Assembly: GCA_964473525.1 (NCBI GenBank)
Contig: CAYYPK010000024.1
Location: 34,473-98,472, forward strand
Direction of reading: 5' to 3'
Length of the DNA: 64,000 nucleotides
Origin: GCA-2687025 sp964473525
GTDB taxonomy: Bacteria > Poribacteria > WGA-4E > GCA-2687025
Below are positions 38,806-47,145 of the stretch, in pieces; the stretch's first letter is position 1; the number at the start of each line of letters is the position of its first letter. The notes under the pieces are model-generated. The model was not told where the DNA came from. It was given only the letters and a program-made list of their open reading frames with translations, and did no database searches. Both the position numbers and the translations under genes were made by a program.

Positions 38806-39042
38806 TCATTCTGAGCGCGGCGAAGAATCTCGTCGGCTAGTGGCGACGCGGAGATTCTTCCGCTCGCCTGTTGATGCCTAACGGCATCGCTCGTCTTCGC
38901 TCCTCAGAATGCCCACTCGCGGGCGGGCGCCGTAGGCGCCACCATCACGTGTTGAGAACACCAGACGGCCGGTGTTGAGGACGCCTCCGTCCCGGTGTTG
39001 TCTGACAGGTGATGGCATCGTTCGTCTTCGCTTCTGAGAATG
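38806..39042. repeat. REP/MITE-like inverted and direct repeats
   Basis: TCATTCTGAGCGCGGCGAAG (38807-38826) begins a palindromic element: GAAGAATCT (38822-38830) is inverted as AGATTCTTC (38852-38860). Two further direct copies follow: GGCATCGCTCGTCTTCGCTC at 38883 and GGCATCGTTCGTCTTCGCTT at 39014, each continuing into an AGAATG end. The CATTCTGAG...GAAGAATC type of palindrome is common as interspersed repeats in environmental genomes. Confidence 0.6.
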
Positions 39043-39106
39043 GCAGACGGCGAGGGCGCGGATGGCCGAGCCATCGCTTGTTGAGACCGCCTCCATCCGT
39101 GTCCGG

Positions 39107-39135
39107 TTGGGGTAGCGCGGGTCGTGTGCTAGGAT
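39107..39135 (+). promoter_or_regulatory. candidate promoter for the transporter-kinase cluster
   Basis: TTGGGG (39107-39112), a 17-nt spacer and TAGGAT (39130-39135) lie about 48 nt upstream of the ATG at 39184, which has a GGAGG ribosome site. Only a moderate match to consensus. Confidence 0.35.
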
Positions 39136-39183
39136 GCCCCGGCTCGCGTTCGTCCGGTTGGACACGCTGGAGGTGGGGTTCCC

Positions 39184-40546
39184 ATGCGCAATCCGTTCAG
39201 GCAGATATTCGCTATCCGGCGGGATGAGCTTCCCACCGCCCTGCTGATGGCGTCGTACTTCTTCCTTGTCATCACGAGCTTCTGGTTCCTCAAGCCGATC
39301 AAGAAGACGCTGTTCCTGAGCTACTACCACCCCGAGGCTCAGGGTAGCTTCGACCTGCTCGGATGGCAGCTTGCCGGCCCGCAGGCCGAAGGGCTGGCGA
39401 AGATCCTCAACATGGCCGTTGCCGCGGTCGCGGTCGTCGTCTTCACGTGGCTGTCGCGCCGTTTTGTACGGCAGCAGTTGACGACCATCTTCTCCATCTT
39501 CTTCGCCGCGTGCTACCTGATCTATATCCCGCTGTTTCCCAAGGATCTGAGCGTCGCTGGACAGGATATGGTCGTCTGGTCGTTCTATCTCTTCGGTGAC
39601 ATGTTCAGCACGGTCATGGTCGTCACGTTCTTCGCGTTTCTGAACGACAGCGTCAACTCCGACGGCGCCAAGCGGCTGTACGGACTTGTCGGCTTCGGAG
39701 GCGTTGTCGGCGGCGCTTTTGCGTCGGCGGCGCGCGTCGCTGCCGGGCCGCGCGTATCGGAGACGGGATGGCTCCTCATCCTCGCTGGCGTCGCTGGCGT
39801 CATCATCGTCCTCGGTCAGTTGGCGGGCAGACGCGTAGATCGGGCTCGCGCCGACGCCCAGCCCGAGGAAGAGACCGCGCCTGCGCCAGACACGGCAGCG
39901 CCAACCGGGAACCCGGTGACGGAGGGCGCGCGTCTGGTATTCTCGTCCGGGTACCTCCTCGCGATCGTCGGTATTGTCGCGATGTACGAGGTCGTGTCGA
40001 CGATCATGGACTTCCAATTCAGTCAGACGGTGGTGCATTACAGCGCCAACCCCGAGGCCCTCGGCCGGCATTTCGATATTGTGTTCGCGTTCACCAACAA
40101 TGCCGCGATGGTCGTTCAGTTGTTCCTGACGAGTTTCGTCATGCAGCGGTTCAACGTCGGGGGGCGCGTTGCTAGTGCTGCCCGTGGCGGCGCTCGCGGC
40201 GTCGTTGGGCTTCCTCGCTCTACCGATCCTGTGGGTCGGCAGCGCGCTGAATCCCGCCGACAACGCCTTCAGCTACTCGATCAACCAGTCGGCGCGTGAA
40301 GCTCTCTATGTGCCGACATCGCGCGATGAGAAATACAAGGCGAAGGCGTTCATTGACATGCTCGTCCAACGGCTTGCGAAGGCCGTTGCGGTCTTCATCG
40401 CTATAGGCGTTACCACCGTCTTCACCGACTTCAGCGGCGTGCGTTGGCTGTCGCTGATAACCGCCGCTATCCTGGTCGGCTGGGTTGCCACCGTCCGATA
40501 CGCAGGACGCAGATTCGAGGAGTTGACGCGTGACGAGACGACCTAG
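39184..40546 (+). CDS. Tlc/Npt-type nucleotide (ADP/ATP) transporter, frameshifted
   Basis: An inner-membrane carrier of the MFS-like Tlc type that exchanges nucleotides, about 450 residues if repaired. MASYFFLVITSFWFLKPIKK, NDSVNSDGAKRLYGLVGFGG and FSYSINQSAREALYVPTSRD are family hallmarks and recur in the paralogue at 43568. The frame breaks at the six-G run 40159-40164: upstream reading ends QRFNVGG, and the family sequence resumes one frame later as ALLVLPVAALAASLG. One G fewer would restore the frame (VGGALLVLP). This could be a real mutation, slippage or an assembly indel. The end overlaps the start of the next gene by 17 nt. GGAGGTGGGG precedes the ATG. Confidence 0.8.
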
Positions 40547-41843
40547 GACCGTGAGGGCATGGGCGGTGGCTGCTGTCACGTTGGCGCTGCTGTTCGCGAT
40601 GCCAGCGCTTGCCCAGAGCAACGAGGAAGCTGGGCTCGCGGCTCGACAGACGCGCCTCAAGACCAAACCCATGCACGACCACCTTCTCGACTTGCCTGGT
40701 ACGCTCATCGAGTCTCCAATTGGCCTGTTGGGCCTCACCATCAAGTACTCGATGATTGTCGCGGACAAGACCCGAGTGACGCGCCGGATTGAGGCGCTTT
40801 TCCGTGAGCCGATCAGCCCGGTTGTCTCTTACGGCTCGCGACCCGGGTTTGCGGGCGGCCTGCGCGTCAAGCTGCGCGGCATCGGAGCCGAAACGTCCGA
40901 CCTGACGTTCCACGGCACGTTCTCGACGAATAGCCACCAGGACTACTACGTCCGCTATCGCGCGTACGAGCTGGCCGATCGCGTCTACGTTCACGGCCGC
41001 GCGGGCTACAACGTCAACACGAACGAGGACTTCTACGGAGTCGGGACGGAAGGCGCGGGCTTCCGGTCGGTGTTTGAGCACACCCTGGCCAGTGGGAGGC
41101 TGACCGCAGGGACCGACTGGACCGACAGCGTGCGCACGGAGTTGCGTGTCGACGTGGCCGACCACGCGTTCGCGGAGGGCGACGGATCGTACCCGTCTAC
41201 GATGGACGTCCTGTCGGAATACGGGGGTGGAGCGCCCGGTATAGGTGGAGTCACCCTCGCTGGCGGCGGCGTGGCCGTCGCGTTCGACTCCCGCGACAAC
41301 GACTTCTATCCGTCTCGCGGCGGCCTCGCCGAACTGTCCGCGATGCGGTTTGTCGAGTTAGGCTCGGACCAGCCAGAGGGCAAGGAGTTCAGCTTCACGC
41401 GCTATGGCCTCGCCCTAAGCCATTTCCTCACGGTGGGCAGACCTGGGCGCATCTTCGCCGCCCGCCTGAGCGCCGAGATGAACACGGACGCCGGAGAGCG
41501 ACAGACGCCGTTCTTCGCGATGGCGGACCTGGGCGGCGCGGAAGACCTCCGCAGCTACGACACGGGTCGCTTCCGAGACCGCGATGCTATCGTGCTGAAC
41601 CTCGAATACCGCTATCCCGTGTGGGACGCCATCGTCAACATGAAGGGCGGGATGGACGCGGTCGTCTTCGCGGACCTCGGTCGCGTCTATCCCGACCTGT
41701 TCAAGGACACGGCGAGCGACCTCCGCACGATATACGGCTTTGGGCTGCGCGCCCGCACGACGGACGGCTTCCTGGGCCGCGCGGAGATGGCGTTCGGGGA
41801 AGAGGAAACCCGCTTTATTCTGCAGTTCGATCCCATATTCTAA
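40530..41843 (+). CDS. BamA/TamA-like (surface antigen D15) outer-membrane barrel
   Basis: A 437-residue outer-membrane protein. The signal peptide (ending MPALAQS) is followed by a short region and then barrel strands: VSYGSRPGFAGGLRVKLRG, DFYGVGTEGAG, VAVAFDSRDNDFYPSRGG (the conserved DSRDN-x-x-PxRG turn of the D15 family) and GGAEDLRSYDTGRFRDRDA (an RxRDR-like strand). It ends in FDPIF with a C-terminal phenylalanine. No POTRA repeats are evident, so it is a POTRA-less barrel. Its start lies inside the end of the transporter gene, suggesting coupled translation. Confidence 0.87.
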   Translation: MTRRPRTVRAWAVAAVTLALLFAMPALAQSNEEAGLAARQTRLKTKPMHDHLLDLPGTLIESPIGLLGLTIKYSMIVADKTRVTRRIEALFREPISPVVSYGSRPGFAGGLRVKLRGIGAETSDLTFHGTFSTNSHQDYYVRYRAYELADRVYVHGRAGYNVNTNEDFYGVGTEGAGFRSVFEHTLASGRLTAGTDWTDSVRTELRVDVADHAFAEGDGSYPSTMDVLSEYGGGAPGIGGVTLAGGGVAVAFDSRDNDFYPSRGGLAELSAMRFVELGSDQPEGKEFSFTRYGLALSHFLTVGRPGRIFAARLSAEMNTDAGERQTPFFAMADLGGAEDLRSYDTGRFRDRDAIVLNLEYRYPVWDAIVNMKGGMDAVVFADLGRVYPDLFKDTASDLRTIYGFGLRARTTDGFLGRAEMAFGEEETRFILQFDPIF

Positions 41844-41858
41844 GGAAGGGCGAAGCCC

Positions 41859-43517
41859 ATGCAGTATCGTCCTTCGCAGTATCGGCCCTCAATGACACGC
41901 CTCCTGCTCACGGTCCTCGCGGTCGCGACGATCGCGGGATGCAGCGCGAGCGTGCAGTTGACGACCGACGACATATGGACCGTCGACGACGACCGCTACG
42001 ACATTCCGGAGCCAAGAGAGCGCGACCCGAACTACATGTGGGATTGGGCGCACCGGCACTTCTTCCACCCATTCTTCCGGGTCTTCGAGGTCTCGCGATA
42101 CTTCCGAGACAACGAGGCGGTTAACGTGAACGCCCTCGGGGAAGTCCCCAACTCGTCGTGGTTCACGAACCGGCACGCCACCAAGCGCATGTCGAGGGAG
42201 GAACTGCTCCGCGGGCCGCTCATGGGGCCGGGACCGGATATGGACGCTCCGTGGACGATCACCCGCATGAAGACGCAGGGGGCTACGCCGGGCTTCAACA
42301 TCCGCGACTCGCGTGGCGACACGTACGTCATCAAGTTCGACCACCCTGACCGTCAGGAGATGGCCGCCGCCGTCGAAATCATCGGCATGCTGTTCTTCTA
42401 CGCCATCGGGCTCAATGTCCCGGAGAACTACCTGGCGGACTTCCACCCGGACGACTTACGCATCGAAGAGGGGGCGCAGATCGCGGACGAACTCGGGAAG
42501 AAGCGCCCGCTGACGCGCGCGGACCTGGACGAGATCCTCGCTGCGATTCCGCGTCGGGACGACGGCACGATCCACGTCGTCGCCAGCAAGTTCCTCGACG
42601 GCAAGCCGATGGGTCCATACTCGTATCTCGGTAGGCGCAAGGACGACCCGAACGACATCTACCGCCACGAGGACCGGCGCGAGCTGCGCGGGCTGAAGAC
42701 GTTCGCCGCCTGGATCAACCACGTCGACATCAAGGGTCCCAACTCGCTCGACATGTTTGTGACCGAGGGCGACCGCAGCTACGTGCGACACTACCTCATC
42801 GACTTCGGTACGATCCTGGGCGCATCCAGCCAGCGGTCACATGAGCCCAGCGAGGGCCACGAATACGCCTTTGACTACGGGCAGATCGGAAAGTCGATCG
42901 TCACCCTGGGACTGCTGGGCAAGCCGTGGGATGACGCCGTATCCATGGATGACCCTCGCGTAGGCTTCTTCGAGGCGGAGACGTTCCGCCCTGAGAAGTG
43001 GAAGGAGACCTACCGCAACCCGGCGTTCCTGGAGACCACGACCCTCGACGCCTACTGGGGAGCGAAGCTCGTCATGGCGTTCACGCCGGACGAGATTCGG
43101 GATCTCGTCGCCGCTGGTGGATACAGCACGCCTGCCGTCGCGGAATACCTGGCGGACGTGCTCATCGCGCGTCGCGAAAAGGTGGGCCTATACTGGTATA
43201 CCAAGGTTGCGCCGCTGGACAAGTTCTCCGTAGAACCCAACGGAGACGTGCGCTTCGAGGATTTGGGCGTCACGAGCGGGCTGTGGGATGCCGGGGTCTA
43301 CCACTACAGACTGCTCCGTCACGCGGACGGTTCCGAGGTTGAATCCGGCACGCTGACAGACTCCACCACTCTGGACCTGCCGGAGGGACTAGCGGCCGGC
43401 GAGTTCTACTACTACGAACTCCGCATCGAGCGTGACGGGAAGACGAGCAAGCCTGTCCGCGCGTACGTCCACATCGGCGACCAGGTGAAGATTGTCCGGG
43501 TGGATCGGGACACGTGA
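41859..43517 (+). CDS. lipoprotein with protein-kinase-like motifs
   Basis: A 552-residue protein with a lipoprotein signal (VATIAGC, lipidated Cys28). The core carries a full set of kinase-fold landmarks in order: DTYVIKF with Lys159; Glu173 in a following helix (AAAVEIIG); the catalytic-loop pattern H-x-D-x-K-x-x-N as HVDIKGPN (288-295); and DFG at 315-317 (YLIDFGTILG). I recall an uncharacterised family in Acidobacteria and relatives with the same layout but NHDDSRSIN in the catalytic loop. A C-terminal fibronectin-like region follows (about 450-545). If folded this way it would act outside the cytoplasm. The start with GGAAGGG 8 nt upstream is preferred to the ATG at 41892. Confidence 0.75.
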   Translation: MQYRPSQYRPSMTRLLLTVLAVATIAGCSASVQLTTDDIWTVDDDRYDIPEPRERDPNYMWDWAHRHFFHPFFRVFEVSRYFRDNEAVNVNALGEVPNSSWFTNRHATKRMSREELLRGPLMGPGPDMDAPWTITRMKTQGATPGFNIRDSRGDTYVIKFDHPDRQEMAAAVEIIGMLFFYAIGLNVPENYLADFHPDDLRIEEGAQIADELGKKRPLTRADLDEILAAIPRRDDGTIHVVASKFLDGKPMGPYSYLGRRKDDPNDIYRHEDRRELRGLKTFAAWINHVDIKGPNSLDMFVTEGDRSYVRHYLIDFGTILGASSQRSHEPSEGHEYAFDYGQIGKSIVTLGLLGKPWDDAVSMDDPRVGFFEAETFRPEKWKETYRNPAFLETTTLDAYWGAKLVMAFTPDEIRDLVAAGGYSTPAVAEYLADVLIARREKVGLYWYTKVAPLDKFSVEPNGDVRFEDLGVTSGLWDAGVYHYRLLRHADGSEVESGTLTDSTTLDLPEGLAAGEFYYYELRIERDGKTSKPVRAYVHIGDQVKIVRVDRDT

Positions 43518-43567
43518 GAACCCGATAGCCACCCGGCCCGCACAACCGCAACCGTCGGGATCGGCCC

Positions 43568-46500
43568 TTGCAGCGACTCGTGAGCAGGTTCGTCGAGTTG
43601 CGCCCGGGCGAGTATCGCCGGACGGCGCTGCTGTTCCTGTACTTCTTCCTTGTAGTGGCCAGCTTCTACATCCTGAAGCCGGTGCGCAACGCGCTCTTCC
43701 TGGACGCCCTCGGGGCAGAGAAACTGCCCTACGTGTACCTGGGCACGACGGCGCTCGTCGCGCTAGCGATGCCCCTCTACACGCGAGCCGCGGCCGCTCT
43801 CTCGCCTCAGAGACTGGCGGCGTATGGCATGGGTCTGTCCGTGCTCAGCATTCTGGCGTTCCGGTGGGCGCTCGGTCTCGGCTCAACGGGCGTGGCGGCT
43901 GGCTTCTATATCTGGGTGAATCTGTTTTCCTCGGTCGCCATCTACCAGTTCTGGTTCCTGGCGAACGTCGCGTTCAACTCCCGCGAGGCGAAGCGGCTGT
44001 TCGGATTCATCAGCAGTGGCGGGATTCTGGGCGGCGCCGTCGGGAGCGCCTTCACGCGATGGGCAAGCCTGTCGCTGGGCACGAACGCCCTCCTTACACT
44101 CTCCATCGCGCCGTTGATTGTGTGCCTCGCCATCGCCACGCGGCTGCGTGTTCCCAGCGACGAGGCGCCTGAGGCGACGACGCCAGGCGGCGAGGACACT
44201 GGCGCCGGTGGGCTGCGGCTCATCTGGGACTCGCGCTATCTGAAGCTCATCGCGGCCACGCTAGGCATCGCTACGGTGGTCTCCACGCTCGTCGACTACC
44301 AGTTCAGCGTGATCGCCGAGGAGCGGTTCCCGACCACGGACGAGAAGACGGCGTTCTTCGGGAACTTCTTCGCCGGTCTCAACGGGTTCGTGTTCCTCTT
44401 CCAGCTCGCCGTGACTGGGCGCATCGTCAAGCGCTTCGGCATTGGGGTGTCTCTGCTGATCCTGCCCGTGGCGATGGCGGTGGGGTCGGTGGGTGTATTG
44501 GTGGCGCCGGTTCTGGCGGCAGCAGTCGTCGCGAAGGGGTTCGATTGGGGGCTGCGGTACTCGATCAACCAGTCCACACGGGAGCTCCTCTACCTGCCGA
44601 TTCCGCGCGCGACGAAGGCGAAGGCGAAGCCCTGGATCGACATCTTCGGGTCTCGCCTCGCGGAGGGCGCCGCCGCGCTCGTGCTGCTTGCAATGACGGC
44701 GACGGCTCTCGCCTCGATTCGTGGCATCGGCGTAGTCGCCGTGGTGTTGACCGCGCTCTGGGTCATCGTCGTCGTTGGGGTCAAGCGAGAGTATCTGCGA
44801 CTGCTCGTCGGGCTACTGGAGCGGCGCGACGTGCATTCGGAGGACGAACTGCTGTCGGCCCTCGACGCTTCGACCGTCGACGTGCTCCGACACGCCGTGA
44901 CCGCGGACGACGAGGCGCGCGTCATCTACGCCCTGGACCTGCTGCGTCTGGCGAAAGGCGTGGACCTCAGCGTTGAGGTGCGTCCGCTGCTGTCCCACGG
45001 CTCTGAGGTTGTGCGTGCGGCGGCGGTGCGTCTGTTGGCGGACATTGGGGATGGAAGCGTCGTCGACGAAGTCGGCAAGATGGCGGAATCCGATGAGACC
45101 GAGGTGCAGCTCGAGGCCGTCTACTACGTGTGCCGTTACGGGCCGGCGCTGCCCGAGGAGCAGATGCGGGAGTTCTGGTATCACGCCGATCCGAAGGTGC
45201 GGGCCGCCGCGATCGCCTGTGTGGTGCGTCACGGGAACCACATAGAGATTGGCATGGCGTACGAAGGCATACGCCAGGTGATCGACGACAAGAGCAAAGA
45301 CAACGCGGACATACGGTTCGCGGTCGCGAAGGCGTTTGCGTCCATGGGCGCTCCCGCGCTCACCGACCTGCTGGCGGAGCTCGTCGCCGATCCCAATCCG
45401 AACGTGGCGACCCAGGCGATCGAGAGCGCCGCGCATCTTAGGGCATCAGCGCTTGTGCCAGCCATTGAGGAACGGCTGCAAGATGCGTCAACGGCCGTGG
45501 CGGCCCGCTCGGGGCTCGCTGCTTACGGTGGCGACATCGTACCGCGTCTGCGCGAGGCCCTCCTTGGCGAAGACGTCGATCCGCGCGTACGGCGGCGCAT
45601 CCCTCGGGTGCTCTACATGGTCGGGACCGATGAGGCCGCTGGTGTCCTCGTCGAGGCGTTAGGGGAGTATCCGGCGGGCCTCGCGCAGGACACGCAGGCG
45701 TCGCGGTACCACGTCATCAAGGCTCTGAACCGACTGCGGCGGGATCGCATGGACGCCGTGATACCCGCGGCCCCTGTCGCAGCTGCGATCGAGAGTGAGT
45801 CCCGTCTACAGGTGGCGCTGCTCGACCACTGCGGAGCCATTGACGGTCTCAGCGAACCGGCGTACCTGCTCTCGACCGTGCTGCGTGAGAGGCAGCAACA
45901 GAGCCTAGAGCGGCTGTTCCGCCTGCTTGCGCTCCAGCATCCACCTCGTGACATCTACAACGCTTACGCGCCCCTCCACGCGCCCCGCGTACCCGTGCCG
46001 CAGTCGACTGCCCGCGTGGCTCTGCGACCGAACGCGTTGGAGCTGCTGGACAACCTGCTACCGGCCGACACGAAGCGCCTCGTGATGCCTCTGATAGAGG
46101 ACGGCGAGCAGGAGGCCCGGCTGCGACCGCTCCGGGAGCGGTGGGGCCTCACGCGACACGATCTGACCCAGTCCCTGAGCATCCTGCTACGCGAGGACGA
46201 CCTCTGGCTGAGCGCTGCCGCGTATCGCGCGGTCGCGCTGAGCCGTGACGCCGCTTCGATTCCCGCTGTGTCGCCCGCCGGCCTTGCTGCTCTAGCCCAT
46301 GCGCTATCCGAGAGGACACCGGACATGAACCTGCTGGAAAAGGTCGAGTTCCTCACGCGCGCGGAGCTCTTCGCGGGCATCAACACGGAGCAACTCGGCC
46401 AGGCGGCCGCCGCGACCACCGAGGCGGACTTCGACGCTGGCGAAGTCGTATTCAGCGAGTATGAGTACGCGGACTCCGTGTACGTCGTGGTCCAGGGCGA

Positions 46501-46768
46501 GATACGACTGTCGGGAGAGACGATCCCCGAGCATGTGGCGGGTGAAGGTGAGGTGTTCGGCATGCTGGCGCTCTTTGCGGATGAAGCGCGGCTTCTCACG
46601 GCGACGGCGACGCAGCCAACCCAGACCCTACGATTCGACCGGGACGTCTTCCTCGATCTGCTCGCGGATCACGTCGAGATAAGTCGCGGCATGCTCAGCA
46701 ACCTCACCCGAAAGATCCAGACCCTGTCCTCCGAGCTCCAGAAGCAACGCGCCCTGCCCGCTACGTAG
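43568..46768 (+). CDS. Tlc-type nucleotide transporter fused to HEAT repeats and a CNB-like domain
   Basis: A 1066-residue inner-membrane protein. Residues about 1-415 are a Tlc/Npt-type carrier (LYFFLVVASFYILKPVRN, FNSREAKRLFGFISSGG, RYSINQSTRELLYLPIPRAT). About 430-830 are HEAT-type helical repeats (EVVRAAAVRLLADIGD, DIRFAVAKAFASMGAPALTD). About 926-1060 are a cyclic-nucleotide-binding-like domain (FDAGEVVFSEYEYADSVYVV, EVFGMLALFADEARLLTAT). In the phosphate cassette FGMLAL replaces the common FGELAL, so ligand binding is uncertain. The start is probably TTG at 43568 (GGGA upstream). Eukaryote-like solute control of a nucleotide carrier is suggested. It closes the four-gene cluster. Confidence 0.88.
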   Translation: MQRLVSRFVELRPGEYRRTALLFLYFFLVVASFYILKPVRNALFLDALGAEKLPYVYLGTTALVALAMPLYTRAAAALSPQRLAAYGMGLSVLSILAFRWALGLGSTGVAAGFYIWVNLFSSVAIYQFWFLANVAFNSREAKRLFGFISSGGILGGAVGSAFTRWASLSLGTNALLTLSIAPLIVCLAIATRLRVPSDEAPEATTPGGEDTGAGGLRLIWDSRYLKLIAATLGIATVVSTLVDYQFSVIAEERFPTTDEKTAFFGNFFAGLNGFVFLFQLAVTGRIVKRFGIGVSLLILPVAMAVGSVGVLVAPVLAAAVVAKGFDWGLRYSINQSTRELLYLPIPRATKAKAKPWIDIFGSRLAEGAAALVLLAMTATALASIRGIGVVAVVLTALWVIVVVGVKREYLRLLVGLLERRDVHSEDELLSALDASTVDVLRHAVTADDEARVIYALDLLRLAKGVDLSVEVRPLLSHGSEVVRAAAVRLLADIGDGSVVDEVGKMAESDETEVQLEAVYYVCRYGPALPEEQMREFWYHADPKVRAAAIACVVRHGNHIEIGMAYEGIRQVIDDKSKDNADIRFAVAKAFASMGAPALTDLLAELVADPNPNVATQAIESAAHLRASALVPAIEERLQDASTAVAARSGLAAYGGDIVPRLREALLGEDVDPRVRRRIPRVLYMVGTDEAAGVLVEALGEYPAGLAQDTQASRYHVIKALNRLRRDRMDAVIPAAPVAAAIESESRLQVALLDHCGAIDGLSEPAYLLSTVLRERQQQSLERLFRLLALQHPPRDIYNAYAPLHAPRVPVPQSTARVALRPNALELLDNLLPADTKRLVMPLIEDGEQEARLRPLRERWGLTRHDLTQSLSILLREDDLWLSAAAYRAVALSRDAASIPAVSPAGLAALAHALSERTPDMNLLEKVEFLTRAELFAGINTEQLGQAAAATTEADFDAGEVVFSEYEYADSVYVVVQGEIRLSGETIPEHVAGEGEVFGMLALFADEARLLTATATQPTQTLRFDRDVFLDLLADHVEISRGMLSNLTRKIQTLSSELQKQRALPAT

Positions 46769-46855
46769 CTGCGCAGCGGCCCGGTCGTCGCACGCGCCTG
46801 TGGAAACTCTTGGCGGATTTCCCCGCCGGCGCCCGTCTACTACTATGCAAGATCG

Positions 46856-46890
46856 CGCTACTTCACAGTAGCGGGCGCGTAGCACGCGCC
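46856..46890. promoter_or_regulatory. two adjacent perfect hairpins before a small membrane gene
   Basis: CGCTACT-TCAC-AGTAGCG (46856-46873) is followed without a gap by GGCGCGT-AGC-ACGCGCC (46874-46890). Both stems are perfect 7-bp helices with 3-4 nt loops. They lie 88 nt after the transporter stop and just before the SD of the small gene. They could terminate transcription, insulate the gene, or control its translation. No T run follows. Confidence 0.55.
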
Positions 46891-46907
46891 TCGTGGGGGA
46901 GACGCCG

Positions 46908-47102
46908 TTGTTTAGCCGTAGAACGCACGGACTGGTCGCGAGTCTGTACTACATTGCCTCGGTCATCGGGGTCGGCCTGGTGTTGGTTCAGGGCAAACCC
47001 GTGGCGAACATCGTGCTAACGCTGTTTGCCATAGGCAGCATCCATCACGTCGGCGCGTCCATCATCCGCGCCGTGGAGAGGGGACGGGGCGCGCCGTATT
47101 GA
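46908..47102 (+). CDS. small two-helix membrane protein
   Basis: A 64-residue protein with two hydrophobic helices (GLVASLYYIASVIGVGLVLV and VANIVLTLFAIGSIHHVGAS) and a basic Arg-rich end. I prefer the TTG start at 46908 because GGGGAG sits 7 nt upstream; a GTG at 46893 would put that site inside the gene. No family recognised. It lies 139 nt after the nucleotide-transporter fusion gene, behind two hairpins, and may be separately controlled. Confidence 0.55.
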   Translation: MFSRRTHGLVASLYYIASVIGVGLVLVQGKPVANIVLTLFAIGSIHHVGASIIRAVERGRGAPY

Positions 47103-47145
47103 CCTGCCGCGCGGCGTCTTCGTGGACGCTCGCCACGACGGCATG

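Larger units (their letters stand above)
38564..39183. other. intergenic region with degenerate repeats
   Basis: A 620-bp gap between divergent transcription units: the hydroxylase operon to the left and the nucleotide-transporter cluster to the right. It contains the repeat block and the promoter listed separately. No convincing gene was found. Confidence 0.55.
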
